From Clostridia bacterium (lineage in GTDB: Bacteria; Bacillota; Clostridia; Oscillospirales; UBA644), in NCBI GenBank assembly GCA_017424085.1, contig JAFPBP010000182.1, positions 1 through 9,205 on the forward strand: a stretch of DNA of 9,205 bases. The letters run 5' to 3'. Under the pieces are notes generated by a model that saw nothing but the letters and a program-made list of their open reading frames with translations, ran no database searches and was not told where the DNA came from. Position 1 is the first letter of the stretch; each line of letters begins with the position of its first letter. Of this stretch, positions 1-6,746 are shown piece after piece. Both the position numbers and the translations under genes were made by a program.

Positions 1-346
1 AGGGGAGACCCACCTGCAATGGAAGTATTCCGACGGTACCGATTGGACTGACCTGGTAGCCCTTGCCGATCTGGTCAACGCCGAGGGCGTTGCCGCAGAG
101 CTGCAGATCGCAAACGGTCGTTTCCAACTGCGCTACGGCACCTCGGAATGGAAGGATCTTGCCGAGCTGAGCAGTTCTTCCACCAACACCGATCAGCCTC
201 AGAATACCGCCACCGATAGCAACACCTCCACCGATGAGACCCCCGCAGGATCCAACACTGTTGTGATCGTTGCCATCATCGCGCTGGTGGTCGTCGCCGT
301 TGCCGCGCTGGTCGTCATCCTTCTGCTCAAAAAGCGCCGTGCGTGA
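1..346 (+). CDS. C-terminal part of a membrane-anchored surface protein (partial, 5' end outside window)
   Basis: An open frame enters from the left edge (first full codon at position 2) and stops with TGA at 344-346, leaving 114 visible residues. Two short similar units are visible: residues 4-24 (LQWKYSDGTDWTDLVALADL-like) and 40-56 (FQLRYGTSEWKDLAEL-like). Each has an aromatic/basic-Tyr strand, then Trp, then a D-L-x-x-L turn. Units of this kind recur in long repetitive adhesin-like and collagen-like surface proteins of Clostridia (recollection of the family style, not a search). Residues 57-84 are a Ser/Thr/Asn/Asp/Gln-rich linker. Residues 86-109 form one strongly hydrophobic helix, followed by KKRRA. 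By the positive-inside rule the repeats lie outside and the basic tail inside. No LPxTG motif precedes the helix, so it is probably a membrane anchor rather than a sortase substrate. It is convergent with the his operon. The specific function is unknown. Confidence 0.8.
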   Translation, partial: GETHLQWKYSDGTDWTDLVALADLVNAEGVAAELQIANGRFQLRYGTSEWKDLAELSSSSTNTDQPQNTATDSNTSTDETPAGSNTVVIVAIIALVVVAVAALVVILLLKKRRA

Positions 347-378
347 ATATCGCAAACCGAAACGGATTAAATTGAAGT

Positions 379-429
379 AAAAAAATGCCGCTCCGTTGTG
401 AGAAAAACCTCATAACGGAGCGGTTTTTT
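379..429. terminator. Bidirectional rho-independent terminator between convergent genes
   Basis: A 15-bp stem pairs 388-402 with 409-423 (one G-U wobble, otherwise perfect) around a 6-base loop at 403-408. On the + strand it is followed by six T (424-429), serving the surface-protein gene. On the - strand the seven A at 379-385 become a U-tract, serving the his operon whose last stop codon is at 435. It is the only recognisable element between the two convergent stop codons. Confidence 0.93.
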
Positions 430-434
430 GTTCT

Positions 435-1085
435 TTAGTGGGTCATTTTTTCTTGCTTGACCTTTTTGTCGATCACGTGGCGGGATGCCAGCTCGTCGTG
501 GATGTCCTCCAGAGAGATTCCCATTTCGATCATGAGCACCATCACGTGGTAGGTCAGGTCTGCGATCTCGTAGATCGTTTCCTTTTTATCGTCAGCCTTG
601 CTTGCGATGATCACCTCGGTGCATTCCTCGCCCACCTTCTTCAGGATCTTGTCGATGCCCTTTTCAAAGAGATAGGTGGTGTAGGACCCTTCCTTTTTCT
701 CGATCTTGCGCCCCTCGATGAGGGTCATGAGGGATTGCAGAGAAAAGGCGTGGCGCTCGTCGCTTTCAAAGACGGGATTGTGGAAGCAGGATTCCTCCCC
801 CAGATGGCAGGCAGGTCCGTCCTTTTCCACCAGAACGGTCAATGCGTCTCTGTCGCAATCGGCGGTGATGGAAACGATATGCTGATAGTTCCCGCTGGTT
901 TCGCCCTTGCGCCAAAGCTCTTGGCGGGAGCGGGACCAGAAGCAGGTTTTTTGCTCGCGGATGCTGATCTCAAGGCTTTCCCGATTCATGTATGCCAGGG
1001 TGAGCACGTCCTTGGTCTTGGCGTCCACCACGATGGCGGGGATCAGCCCCTGTTCGTCGAATTTCAAGGTGTTGATGTCGATCAT
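435..1085 (-). CDS. hisIE: Bifunctional phosphoribosyl-AMP cyclohydrolase / phosphoribosyl-ATP pyrophosphohydrolase
   Basis: This cytosolic enzyme carries out steps 2 and 3 of histidine synthesis: PR-ATP to PR-AMP plus PPi (HisE domain), then opening of the adenine ring to ProFAR (HisI domain). It is 216 aa, the usual length of the fused form. HisI covers about residues 1-110: FWSRSR at 49-54, KGETSGNYQ at 60-68, Mg-type aspartates D76/D78/D80 in the DCDRDA block, and Zn-type cysteines C77, C93 and C100 (GPACHLGEESCF). HisE covers about 115-205: GSYTTYLFEKG, then the metal-binding pattern GEECTE (152-157) and EIADLTYH (173-180). It is the last cistron, starting 10 bases after the hisF stop, and its ATG at 1085 has AAGGAG 7 bases upstream. 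The terminator follows directly. All active-site residues I can check are present. Confidence 0.97.
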   Translation of the reverse strand: MIDINTLKFDEQGLIPAIVVDAKTKDVLTLAYMNRESLEISIREQKTCFWSRSRQELWRKGETSGNYQHIVSITADCDRDALTVLVEKDGPACHLGEESCFHNPVFESDERHAFSLQSLMTLIEGRKIEKKEGSYTTYLFEKGIDKILKKVGEECTEVIIASKADDKKETIYEIADLTYHVMVLMIEMGISLEDIHDELASRHVIDKKVKQEKMTH

Positions 1086-1095
1086 ATTGTTCTCC

Positions 1096-1854
1096 TTATC
1101 TGCGTACGGGGATGCCCTGTTTGTGCAGTTCTTCTTTCAGATTGGGGATCGCAACCTCTCCGAAATGGAAAATGGAGGCGGCAAGCCCTGCGTCGATGGT
1201 GGGGATGGCTTGGAAGAGTTGGGTGAAATGGTCGATGCAGCCCGCCCCGCCCGAGGCGATGACCGGCACCGAGACGGCGTTGCAGACCTCCTGCAAAAGC
1301 TCCAGATCAAAGCCGTTTTTGACTCCGTCCGTGTCGATGGAATTGACTACCACCTCGCCCGCGCCCGAGGCAACTCCGCGGCGGATCCATTCGATGGCTT
1401 CCATGCCCGTGTTTTCTCTGCCACCCTTGGCAAACACGCGGAATACGCCGTCCACCCGCTTCACGTCGGCGGACAGGACCACGCATTGATCTCCGTAGCG
1501 CTTCGCCGCTTCTCCGATGAGGGCGGGATTTCGGATGGCGCCCGAGTTGACGCTGACCTTATCCGCGCCGCACTTCAGCACCCGATCGAAATCGTCTAAG
1601 GTGTTGATGCCTCCCCCCACGGTGAGGGGAATGAAGATGGTGCGCGCCACCTCGCAGAGAATGTCTGTGAACAGAGCGCGCCCCTCCGCCGAGGCGGTGA
1701 TGTCGTAGAAGACCAGCTCGTCGGCGCCGTTGTCGCTGTAATATTTCGCCAGAGCGGTGGGGGAGGAGACGTCGGAAAGCCCCTCAAAATTCACACCCTT
1801 GACGACTCTGCCGTTTTTTACATCCAGGCAGGGGATGATGCGTTTTGTGATCAT
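1096..1854 (-). CDS. hisF: Imidazole glycerol phosphate synthase, cyclase subunit
   Basis: This is the (beta/alpha)8-barrel subunit of IGP synthase. With ammonia channelled from HisH it converts PRFAR to imidazole glycerol phosphate plus AICAR. It is 252 aa, the family length. The catalytic pair D11 (in RIIPCLDVKNGRVVKG) and D130 (in VVLSADVKR) falls at the classic numbering. Phosphate-binding elements are TVGGGI (78-83) and the C-terminal VIASGGAG block, and NSIDTDG is also present. The ATG overlaps the hisA stop as ATGA (1851-1854), and an AAAGGG site lies just upstream. Its partner hisH is two genes upstream in the same transcript. The gene is intact with no unusual features. Confidence 0.98.
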   Translation of the reverse strand: MITKRIIPCLDVKNGRVVKGVNFEGLSDVSSPTALAKYYSDNGADELVFYDITASAEGRALFTDILCEVARTIFIPLTVGGGINTLDDFDRVLKCGADKVSVNSGAIRNPALIGEAAKRYGDQCVVLSADVKRVDGVFRVFAKGGRENTGMEAIEWIRRGVASGAGEVVVNSIDTDGVKNGFDLELLQEVCNAVSVPVIASGGAGCIDHFTQLFQAIPTIDAGLAASIFHFGEVAIPNLKEELHKQGIPVRR

Positions 1855-2564
1855 TTTGCCCTTTCTATCGCCGTTTTCAGGTCAATGGCGCCCGTGTAAT
1901 AGGCTTTCCCGATGATGGCGCCGTAGAGGTTCATGGCGCGCAGATGCTCCACGTCTTCCATGGACGAGACTCCGCCCGAGGCTATGATCTTCACCGAAAA
2001 CCGCTCCGAGAGGGCTTTGTACAGCTCACGGTTGGTGCCCTGCATGGCGCCGTCCTTGGAGATGTCGGTGCAGATGAGGGTGGAAACGCCCATATCCTGC
2101 ATTGCTTTGCAGAATTCAAAGGCATCCCGCCCCGAGGATTCGGTCCAGCCCTTGATGGCAACGGCACCGTCCTTGATGTCCACGCCCACGGCGATGGCGT
2201 CCCCGTAGGCAGAAACTGCGGCGTTGAGAAACTCGGGATCGGTGACTGCCGCCGTGCCTAAAATCACGCGACGGACTCCTGCGGACAGATAGCGGTCGAT
2301 GACCTCCATGCTTCGGATGCCGCCGCCCACCTCTGCGAAGAGATCTGTGGAGGCAATGATGCGCTTGACCGTCTCCAGATTGGGGGTCTCACCCGAGCGG
2401 GCACCCTCCAGATCCACCAGATGGATGTGGGTTGCTCCTGCGGCTTGGAAGTCTGCGGCGATCTCGGGGGGATTTTCGCTGTAGACCGTCATGCGGTCGT
2501 AGTCGCCCCGCAGAAGACGCACCGCCTTTCCCTCGTACAGGTCAATGGCAGGGAATAAAATCAT
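1851..2564 (-). CDS. hisA: ProFAR isomerase (1-(5-phosphoribosyl)-5-[(5-phosphoribosylamino)methylideneamino]imidazole-4-carboxamide isomerase)
   Basis: HisA catalyses the Amadori rearrangement of ProFAR to PRFAR, the substrate of HisH-HisF. It is 237 aa and an (beta/alpha)8 barrel homologous to HisF. Visible signatures are FPAIDLYEGKAVRL with catalytic D8, HIHLVDLEGA at 47-55, EVGGGIRS at 78-85, GVDIKDG with catalytic D129, KGWTE, CTDISKDG (about 165-172), and the phosphate loop IIASGGVSS. The GWTESS segment matches a dedicated HisA rather than the dual HisA/TrpF PriA type, but that distinction is an inference. It starts one base after the hisH stop, with AAGGAG 9 bases before ATG, and its TGA overlaps the hisF start. 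Confidence 0.97.
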   Translation of the reverse strand: MILFPAIDLYEGKAVRLLRGDYDRMTVYSENPPEIAADFQAAGATHIHLVDLEGARSGETPNLETVKRIIASTDLFAEVGGGIRSMEVIDRYLSAGVRRVILGTAAVTDPEFLNAAVSAYGDAIAVGVDIKDGAVAIKGWTESSGRDAFEFCKAMQDMGVSTLICTDISKDGAMQGTNRELYKALSERFSVKIIASGGVSSMEDVEHLRAMNLYGAIIGKAYYTGAIDLKTAIERAK

Positions 2565-2565
2565 A

Positions 2566-3183
2566 TCAGAATTCTCCTTGACAGAAGGCTTTCAGAATGC
2601 GAAGACCCACGTCTCCGCTCTTTTCGGGATGGAATTGGCATCCCACCACGTTGTCCCTTGCCACGGCGGCGGTGAGGATCCCGCCGTATTCGGTGGTGGC
2701 GGCTACATGGTCGGCACAGTCGGTGCCGTGGAAGGAATGAACGAAATATACGTGCTCCCCGTTCTGTACGTCACGGAATACGGGGTGCTTTTGTTCGGGA
2801 AATTGCAGGGCGTTCCATCCGATGTGGGGGATCTTGTAGCCTGCGGGGATCACGTCCGCAATGGGACGGATGGCACCGTGGATCAGCCCAAGCCCCTTGT
2901 GTTCGCCGTATTCGTAGCTCACGTCCAGAAGCATTTGCATCCCGAGGCAGATTCCCAGCAGGGGTTTTCCGTGGTTCGCTTCTTGACAGATCACCTCCGC
3001 AAGTCCCGAATCCTGCAGTTTTTTCGCCGCGTCTCCGAAGGCTCCCACGCCGGGAAGCACGATGCGCTCCGCTTGGCGAAGGACCTGCGCGTCTCCCGTG
3101 ACGGTCACGTCTGCGCCCACCGCCTCCAGCGAGCTTTTCAGCGAGAACAGATTGCCCACGCCGTAATCAACGATGGCGATCAT
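2566..3183 (-). CDS. hisH: Imidazole glycerol phosphate synthase, glutamine amidotransferase subunit
   Basis: HisH is the class I glutaminase that feeds ammonia to HisF. It is 205 aa from the ATG at 3183. The nucleophile C79 sits in LLGICLGMQ, and H185 and E187 in CQFHPEKSG complete the triad. An oxyanion-type PGVGAFG motif is at about 44-50 and VYFVHSFHG is at about 145-153. Two starts are possible: a TTG one codon upstream (3186) and this ATG. The ATG is preferred because GGGAG (3195-3191) lies 7 bases upstream and because the family begins with the M-I-A-I-x-D-Y-G pattern. The ATG shares one base with the hisB stop (TGATG), suggesting termination-reinitiation. Its product must pair with HisF from two cistrons downstream. 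Confidence 0.97.
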   Translation of the reverse strand: MIAIVDYGVGNLFSLKSSLEAVGADVTVTGDAQVLRQAERIVLPGVGAFGDAAKKLQDSGLAEVICQEANHGKPLLGICLGMQMLLDVSYEYGEHKGLGLIHGAIRPIADVIPAGYKIPHIGWNALQFPEQKHPVFRDVQNGEHVYFVHSFHGTDCADHVAATTEYGGILTAAVARDNVVGCQFHPEKSGDVGLRILKAFCQGEF

Positions 3184-3770
3184 CAAAGAACTCCCTTCGT
3201 GGAGGGGATTTCGTCCGCCGCATCGGGGTCGATGGCGACCGCCTGACGCAGGGCACGGGCAACCGCCTTGAAGGCTCCCTCGATGATGTGATGGGAATTT
3301 TCGCCCGCCAGCTGCTTGATATGGAGGGTGACGGCGGCGGTACGGGTGAAGGCAAGCCAGAATTCCTTCACAAGCTCGGTATCAAAGGTCCCGACCTTTT
3401 CGGTGGGGATGGCAAGATCGTAGCCCAGATATCCCCGACCCGAGCAATCCACGGCGGCGGCGATGAGGGCTTCGTCCATGGGCAGAAGGATGCTTCCGTA
3501 GCGGCAGATGCCAACCTTGTCGCCCAGCGCCTGGGCGAACGCCTGCCCCAGACAGATGCCCACGTCCTCTGCCGTGTGATGGTCGTCTACCTCCACGTCG
3601 CCCTTGCAGGTCAACGCCAGATCGAACCGTCCGTGACGGGCAAAGAGGGTGAGCATATGATTGAGAAACCCGCAACCGCTGTCCACGTCGGCAATGCCGT
3701 TTCCGTTGAGGGTCAGAGTGAGGGTGATATCGGTTTCCGAGGTGGTGCGTCGAATGGTAGCACGGTTCAT
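3183..3770 (-). CDS. hisB: Imidazoleglycerol-phosphate dehydratase (monofunctional)
   Basis: HisB is a Mn-dependent dehydratase that turns imidazole glycerol phosphate into imidazole acetol phosphate. It is 195 aa, the size of the monofunctional enzyme, with no N-terminal HAD phosphatase domain as in enterobacterial HisB. Metal ligands are visible as histidines in two half-repeats: GFLNHML (H38), ARHG (H46), DDHHTAEDVG (H64, H65, E68), TLHIKQLAGENSHHIIE (H150, H160, H161, E164), and the C-terminal IPSTKGVL. One small oddity is Asn37 in GFLNHML, where most family members carry Asp. The start overlaps the hisC stop as ATGA (3767-3770), with GGAGG 7 bases upstream. Because it lacks a phosphatase, the histidinol-phosphate step must be supplied from elsewhere in the genome. 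Confidence 0.98.
   Translation of the reverse strand: MNRATIRRTTSETDITLTLTLNGNGIADVDSGCGFLNHMLTLFARHGRFDLALTCKGDVEVDDHHTAEDVGICLGQAFAQALGDKVGICRYGSILLPMDEALIAAAVDCSGRGYLGYDLAIPTEKVGTFDTELVKEFWLAFTRTAAVTLHIKQLAGENSHHIIEGAFKAVARALRQAVAIDPDAADEIPSTKGVL
3191..3195 (-). promoter_or_regulatory. Ribosome binding site that decides the hisH start
   Basis: The - strand reads AAGGGAG, then TTCTTTG, then ATG. The GGGAG core is 7 bases from the ATG at 3183 but only 4 from the alternative TTG at 3186, so ATG is favoured. It lies inside the last codons of hisB. Confidence 0.7.
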
Positions 3771-4831
3771 AACAGTTCCTCCAGAATTTCCTTCAGCGCC
3801 GTCAAAAGCGCCTGCATTTGTTGGGGAGTTCCCACGGTGATGCGGTTGTATTGGTTGATGCGCGCCTTGTCGAAATGCCGCACCAAAATTCCCCGCTCCT
3901 TTAATTTGCGGTAGATCTCGCCTCCGTCGGCGTTGGGGTGACGGGCGAAGATGAAGTTCGCCTGGGAGGGCGTGGTTTCAAAGCCGAGGGCACGAAGCGC
4001 CTCGTCGGTGGTACGCCTCGTTTCGGCAATGGTACGGCACCGCTCCTTTGTGACCTCGTCCCACGCCAGGGTGGCAATGCCTGCCGCCATGGTCATGCGG
4101 TTCACGTTGTAGGGGTTGGTGGAATAGCGGATGGTGTTCAGGTCCCGGATCAGATCCTTGCATCCGATGCCGAAGCCCAGCCGCGCCCCCGCCATGGAGC
4201 GGGATTTGGAAAAGGTCTGAGTGACCAGAAGGTTATCGTATTTGTTGATGAGGGGAACACAGCTCTCCGCGCCGAAATCCACGTATGCCTCGTCCACGAT
4301 CACCACGTTGTTGGGGTTGCTTTGGATGATCTCTTCGATGGTATCCCGTGATAACGCAATGCCCGAGGGAGCGTTGGGGTTCGCCAAAAACACGGTTTTT
4401 CCGATTCCCACGTAATCCTTGGGGTTCACGGTCAGATCGTCGTTGAGGGGGATCTCTTGGTAAGGCACGCCGTTGAGATCGGCGAATACCGAGTAGAATC
4501 CGTAGGTAATATCGGGGAAGACGGCGGGATGATCCTTGTCACAGTACGCCATAAAGGCGAAATTGAGAATTTCGTCCGAGCCGTTGACCGCGATGACCTG
4601 ATCTGCCTCCACGCCGCAACGGGCGGCAAACGCCTCGCACAGCGCCTTGCATTCGGGGTCGGGGTAGAGGTAGAGGCGTTCCGCCTCCTCTCGCGCCCGC
4701 TCTGTTACCTCCGCCACGGGAGGATAGGGGGACTCGTTGGTGTTCAGCTTGATCAGATTCAGAATTTTCGGCTGCTCTCCCGGCGTATAGGGGACCAGAG
4801 ATTTTCGTTGTTCGGTCAGAAAACGGCTCAT
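3767..4831 (-). CDS. hisC: Histidinol-phosphate aminotransferase
   Basis: HisC is a PLP-dependent fold-type I aminotransferase that converts imidazole acetol phosphate plus glutamate to histidinol phosphate. It is 354 aa, the normal length. Visible signatures are LIKLNTNESPYPP at 26-38, NGSDEIL at 83-89, FLANPNAPSG at 148-157, the cofactor-ring Asp in VIVDEAYVDF (D180), the Schiff-base lysine K209 in QTFSKSRSMAGARLGF with phosphate-binding R217, ANFIFAR at about 291-297, and the carboxylate-binding arginine in NRITVGT (R330). The start overlaps the hisD stop (ATGA at 4828-4831), with GAGGAGG a few bases upstream. HisC paralogues can act on aromatic amino acids, but the position inside the his operon makes the histidine role secure. 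Confidence 0.97.
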   Translation of the reverse strand: MSRFLTEQRKSLVPYTPGEQPKILNLIKLNTNESPYPPVAEVTERAREEAERLYLYPDPECKALCEAFAARCGVEADQVIAVNGSDEILNFAFMAYCDKDHPAVFPDITYGFYSVFADLNGVPYQEIPLNDDLTVNPKDYVGIGKTVFLANPNAPSGIALSRDTIEEIIQSNPNNVVIVDEAYVDFGAESCVPLINKYDNLLVTQTFSKSRSMAGARLGFGIGCKDLIRDLNTIRYSTNPYNVNRMTMAAGIATLAWDEVTKERCRTIAETRRTTDEALRALGFETTPSQANFIFARHPNADGGEIYRKLKERGILVRHFDKARINQYNRITVGTPQQMQALLTALKEILEELL

Positions 4832-6108
4832 TGGTCCTCCTCAAGACGGACGACGGCGCTCTTGGCGTGGGCGGTCAGCCCTTCCTTGGTGGCGAAGAAC
4901 GCCACGTCTTCCGCAACGCGGGCAAGAGCGTCCTTGGTATAGTAGGTATATTGGGTCTTCTTTACGAAATCGTCCACCGAAAGGGGGCTGGAGAATTTCG
5001 CCGTGCCGCTGGTGGGCAGGGTATGGTTTGGACCTGCGAAATAATCTCCCAACGCCTCGGGGCAGTTGCGGCCCATGAAGATGGAGCCTGCGTGGCGGAT
5101 CTTATCCAGCCAATCGAAGGGTGCGTCCACGCACAGCTCCAGATGCTCGGGAGCGATCTCGTTGGCGATCTCCACCGCCACGTTCAGGTCGGGGGCGACG
5201 ATGATCTTTCCGTTTTTGTCAATGGAGGCGCGGGCGATCTCTGCCCGCTCCAGGAGGGGGATCTGCTTTTCCAGCTCTGCCTGCACGGCAAGGGCAAGGT
5301 CCGCAGAATCGGTGACCAGAACGGCGCTTGCCAGCTTATCGTGCTCCGCCTGGGACAAAAGGTCTGCCGCCAGATGACGGGGATTGGAGTTTCCGTCCGC
5401 AACGATGAGGATCTCGCTGGGTCCTGCGATCATATCTATGGAAACGGCTCCGAAGACCTGCTTTTTCGCCTCCGCCACGAAGGCGTTGCCGGGTCCCACG
5501 ATCTTATCTACCTTGGGAACCGATTCGGTGCCGTACGCCAGCGCCGCGATCGCCTGCGCTCCGCCCAGCTTGAAGATGCGGTCCACGCCCGCCACCTTCG
5601 CCGCCGCCAGAATGACGGGATTGACCTTTCCTTCCCGATTGGGAGGAGTGGTGATGACCACCTCACGGCATCCTGCGATCTTGGCGGGAATGGCGTCCAT
5701 GAGCACCGTGGAGGGGTACGCCGCCGTGCCGCCCGGCACGTACAGCCCCGCCCGATCCACGGGAATGATCTTCTGACCGATGACGACCCCGTCGGTATTG
5801 TTGATGATAAAGCTGTTGCGGACCTGCTTTTGGTGGAAGGTGCGGATGTTCTCCGCCGCCTTTTCGAGAATCTCCAGAAATCTCGGCTCCACCTGCGCTA
5901 CCGCTTCGTCGATCTCTTCCTGAGAGACCTGAAGGTCGGACAGGACCGCGCCGTCAAATTTTTCACAGTAAGCAAGCAGGGCTTTGTCCCCTTCCTTGCG
6001 GACGGTGGCAATGATGTCCGCCACCGTTGCCTCCACGTCGATTTCGGGGACCACCCGCGCGAAGATCTCGGCGGCTTCCACTTCCCCGTAGGTTAAAATG
6101 CGAATCAT
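4828..6108 (-). CDS. hisD: Histidinol dehydrogenase
   Basis: HisD is a Zn- and NAD-dependent enzyme that oxidises L-histidinol through the aldehyde to L-histidine, the last two steps of the pathway. It is 426 aa, full length. Zn ligands are Q253 and H256 (LLSQAEHD), D355 (GDYFAGPNHTLPT) and H414 (GLTAHA). The catalytic pair is E321-H322 (APEHLEL). VPGGTAAYPSTVLM (124-137), KIVGPGNAFV (202-211) and MIAGPSEILI (226-235) are also intact. The start ATG overlaps the hisG stop (6105-6108), with GGGAGG 7 bases upstream. A very long antisense frame mirrors this gene and is treated as a codon-bias shadow. Confidence 0.98.
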   Translation of the reverse strand: MIRILTYGEVEAAEIFARVVPEIDVEATVADIIATVRKEGDKALLAYCEKFDGAVLSDLQVSQEEIDEAVAQVEPRFLEILEKAAENIRTFHQKQVRNSFIINNTDGVVIGQKIIPVDRAGLYVPGGTAAYPSTVLMDAIPAKIAGCREVVITTPPNREGKVNPVILAAAKVAGVDRIFKLGGAQAIAALAYGTESVPKVDKIVGPGNAFVAEAKKQVFGAVSIDMIAGPSEILIVADGNSNPRHLAADLLSQAEHDKLASAVLVTDSADLALAVQAELEKQIPLLERAEIARASIDKNGKIIVAPDLNVAVEIANEIAPEHLELCVDAPFDWLDKIRHAGSIFMGRNCPEALGDYFAGPNHTLPTSGTAKFSSPLSVDDFVKKTQYTYYTKDALARVAEDVAFFATKEGLTAHAKSAVVRLEEDQ

Positions 6109-6746
6109 TTCGATTCCTCCCTTTGCGATGCCATATGCGTTAAGACCGATTCGATCATGGTGTTTTTGAACTTAAAGCTTGCCTTGTTGGCAATGAGACG
6201 GGCGCTGATGGGAACGATGGTCTCGATGACCTCCAGCCGATTCTCCTTCAGGGTGGTGCCCGTTTCCACGATATCCACGATCACGTCGGACAGCCCCAGA
6301 ATGGGGGCGATCTCAATGGAGCCGTTCAGGTGGATGATATCAATATCCCGCCCCTTGGCGGTGTAATAGTTGAGGGCGATGTTGGAAAATTTTGTCGCAA
6401 CCTTCAGGGTTTTGCGGGGATCGTCCCGAAAATCCGATCTTGCGGCAACCGCCATGCGGCATTTTCCGATGTCAAGATCCAAAAGCTCGTATACGTCGGG
6501 GGCGTATTCCAACAGGATATCCTTTCCCGCCACGCCCACGTCGGCGGCGCCCCGCTCTACGTAGATCGCCACGTCCGAGGGCTTGACCCAGAAATAGCGA
6601 ACGCCCTTTTCGGGATTTTCGAAAATCAGTTTCCGATTATTTTCCTTGATGGAGGGGCATTCAAAGCCCGCCTTTTCAAACATGGCGTAGACCTTTTCGC
6701 CCAATCTGCCCTTGGGGAGGGCGACGTTCAGCATATCCACGGTCAT
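6105..6746 (-). CDS. hisG: ATP phosphoribosyltransferase, catalytic subunit (short form)
   Basis: HisG condenses ATP with PRPP to PR-ATP, the committed and feedback-controlled step. It is at most 213 aa: the short form, without the C-terminal histidine-binding domain of long HisG, so it needs HisZ, which is encoded immediately upstream. Signatures are VALPKGRLGEKV (8-19), ERGAADVGVAGKDIL (64-78), and the PRPP-binding region SIEIAPILGLSDVIVDIVET plus GTTLKENRL (143-171). The start is uncertain. ATG 6746 overlaps the hisZ stop (ATGA) and has GGAG at 7 bases, but the much stronger AGGAGG (6753-6748) is only 1 base away. That AGGAGG is 7 bases from an in-frame GTG at 6740 and 13 from an ATG at 6734, either of which would trim 2-4 residues. 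Confidence 0.97.
   Translation of the reverse strand: MTVDMLNVALPKGRLGEKVYAMFEKAGFECPSIKENNRKLIFENPEKGVRYFWVKPSDVAIYVERGAADVGVAGKDILLEYAPDVYELLDLDIGKCRMAVAARSDFRDDPRKTLKVATKFSNIALNYYTAKGRDIDIIHLNGSIEIAPILGLSDVIVDIVETGTTLKENRLEVIETIVPISARLIANKASFKFKNTMIESVLTHMASQREESK

Noticed and set aside
438..1226. 262-codon + strand frame opposite hisIE and the end of hisF
   Set aside because: It spans two well-conserved genes and the junction between them, and its protein has no family features. It is an antisense shadow.
3184..3186. TTG as start codon of hisH
   Set aside because: The next codon is ATG with a ribosome binding site at 7 bases, and it gives the normal family N-terminus.
2545..3246. 233-codon + strand frame opposite hisH
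   Set aside because: Same reasoning: low-information translation opposite an intact amidotransferase, without a plausible promoter or gene context.
4831..6096. Very long open frame (421 codons) on the + strand opposite hisD
   Set aside because: It is the mirror of a fully conserved hisD with all Zn and catalytic residues. Its translation shows no recognisable motif, and it is explained by G+C-rich codon bias leaving few antisense stops.
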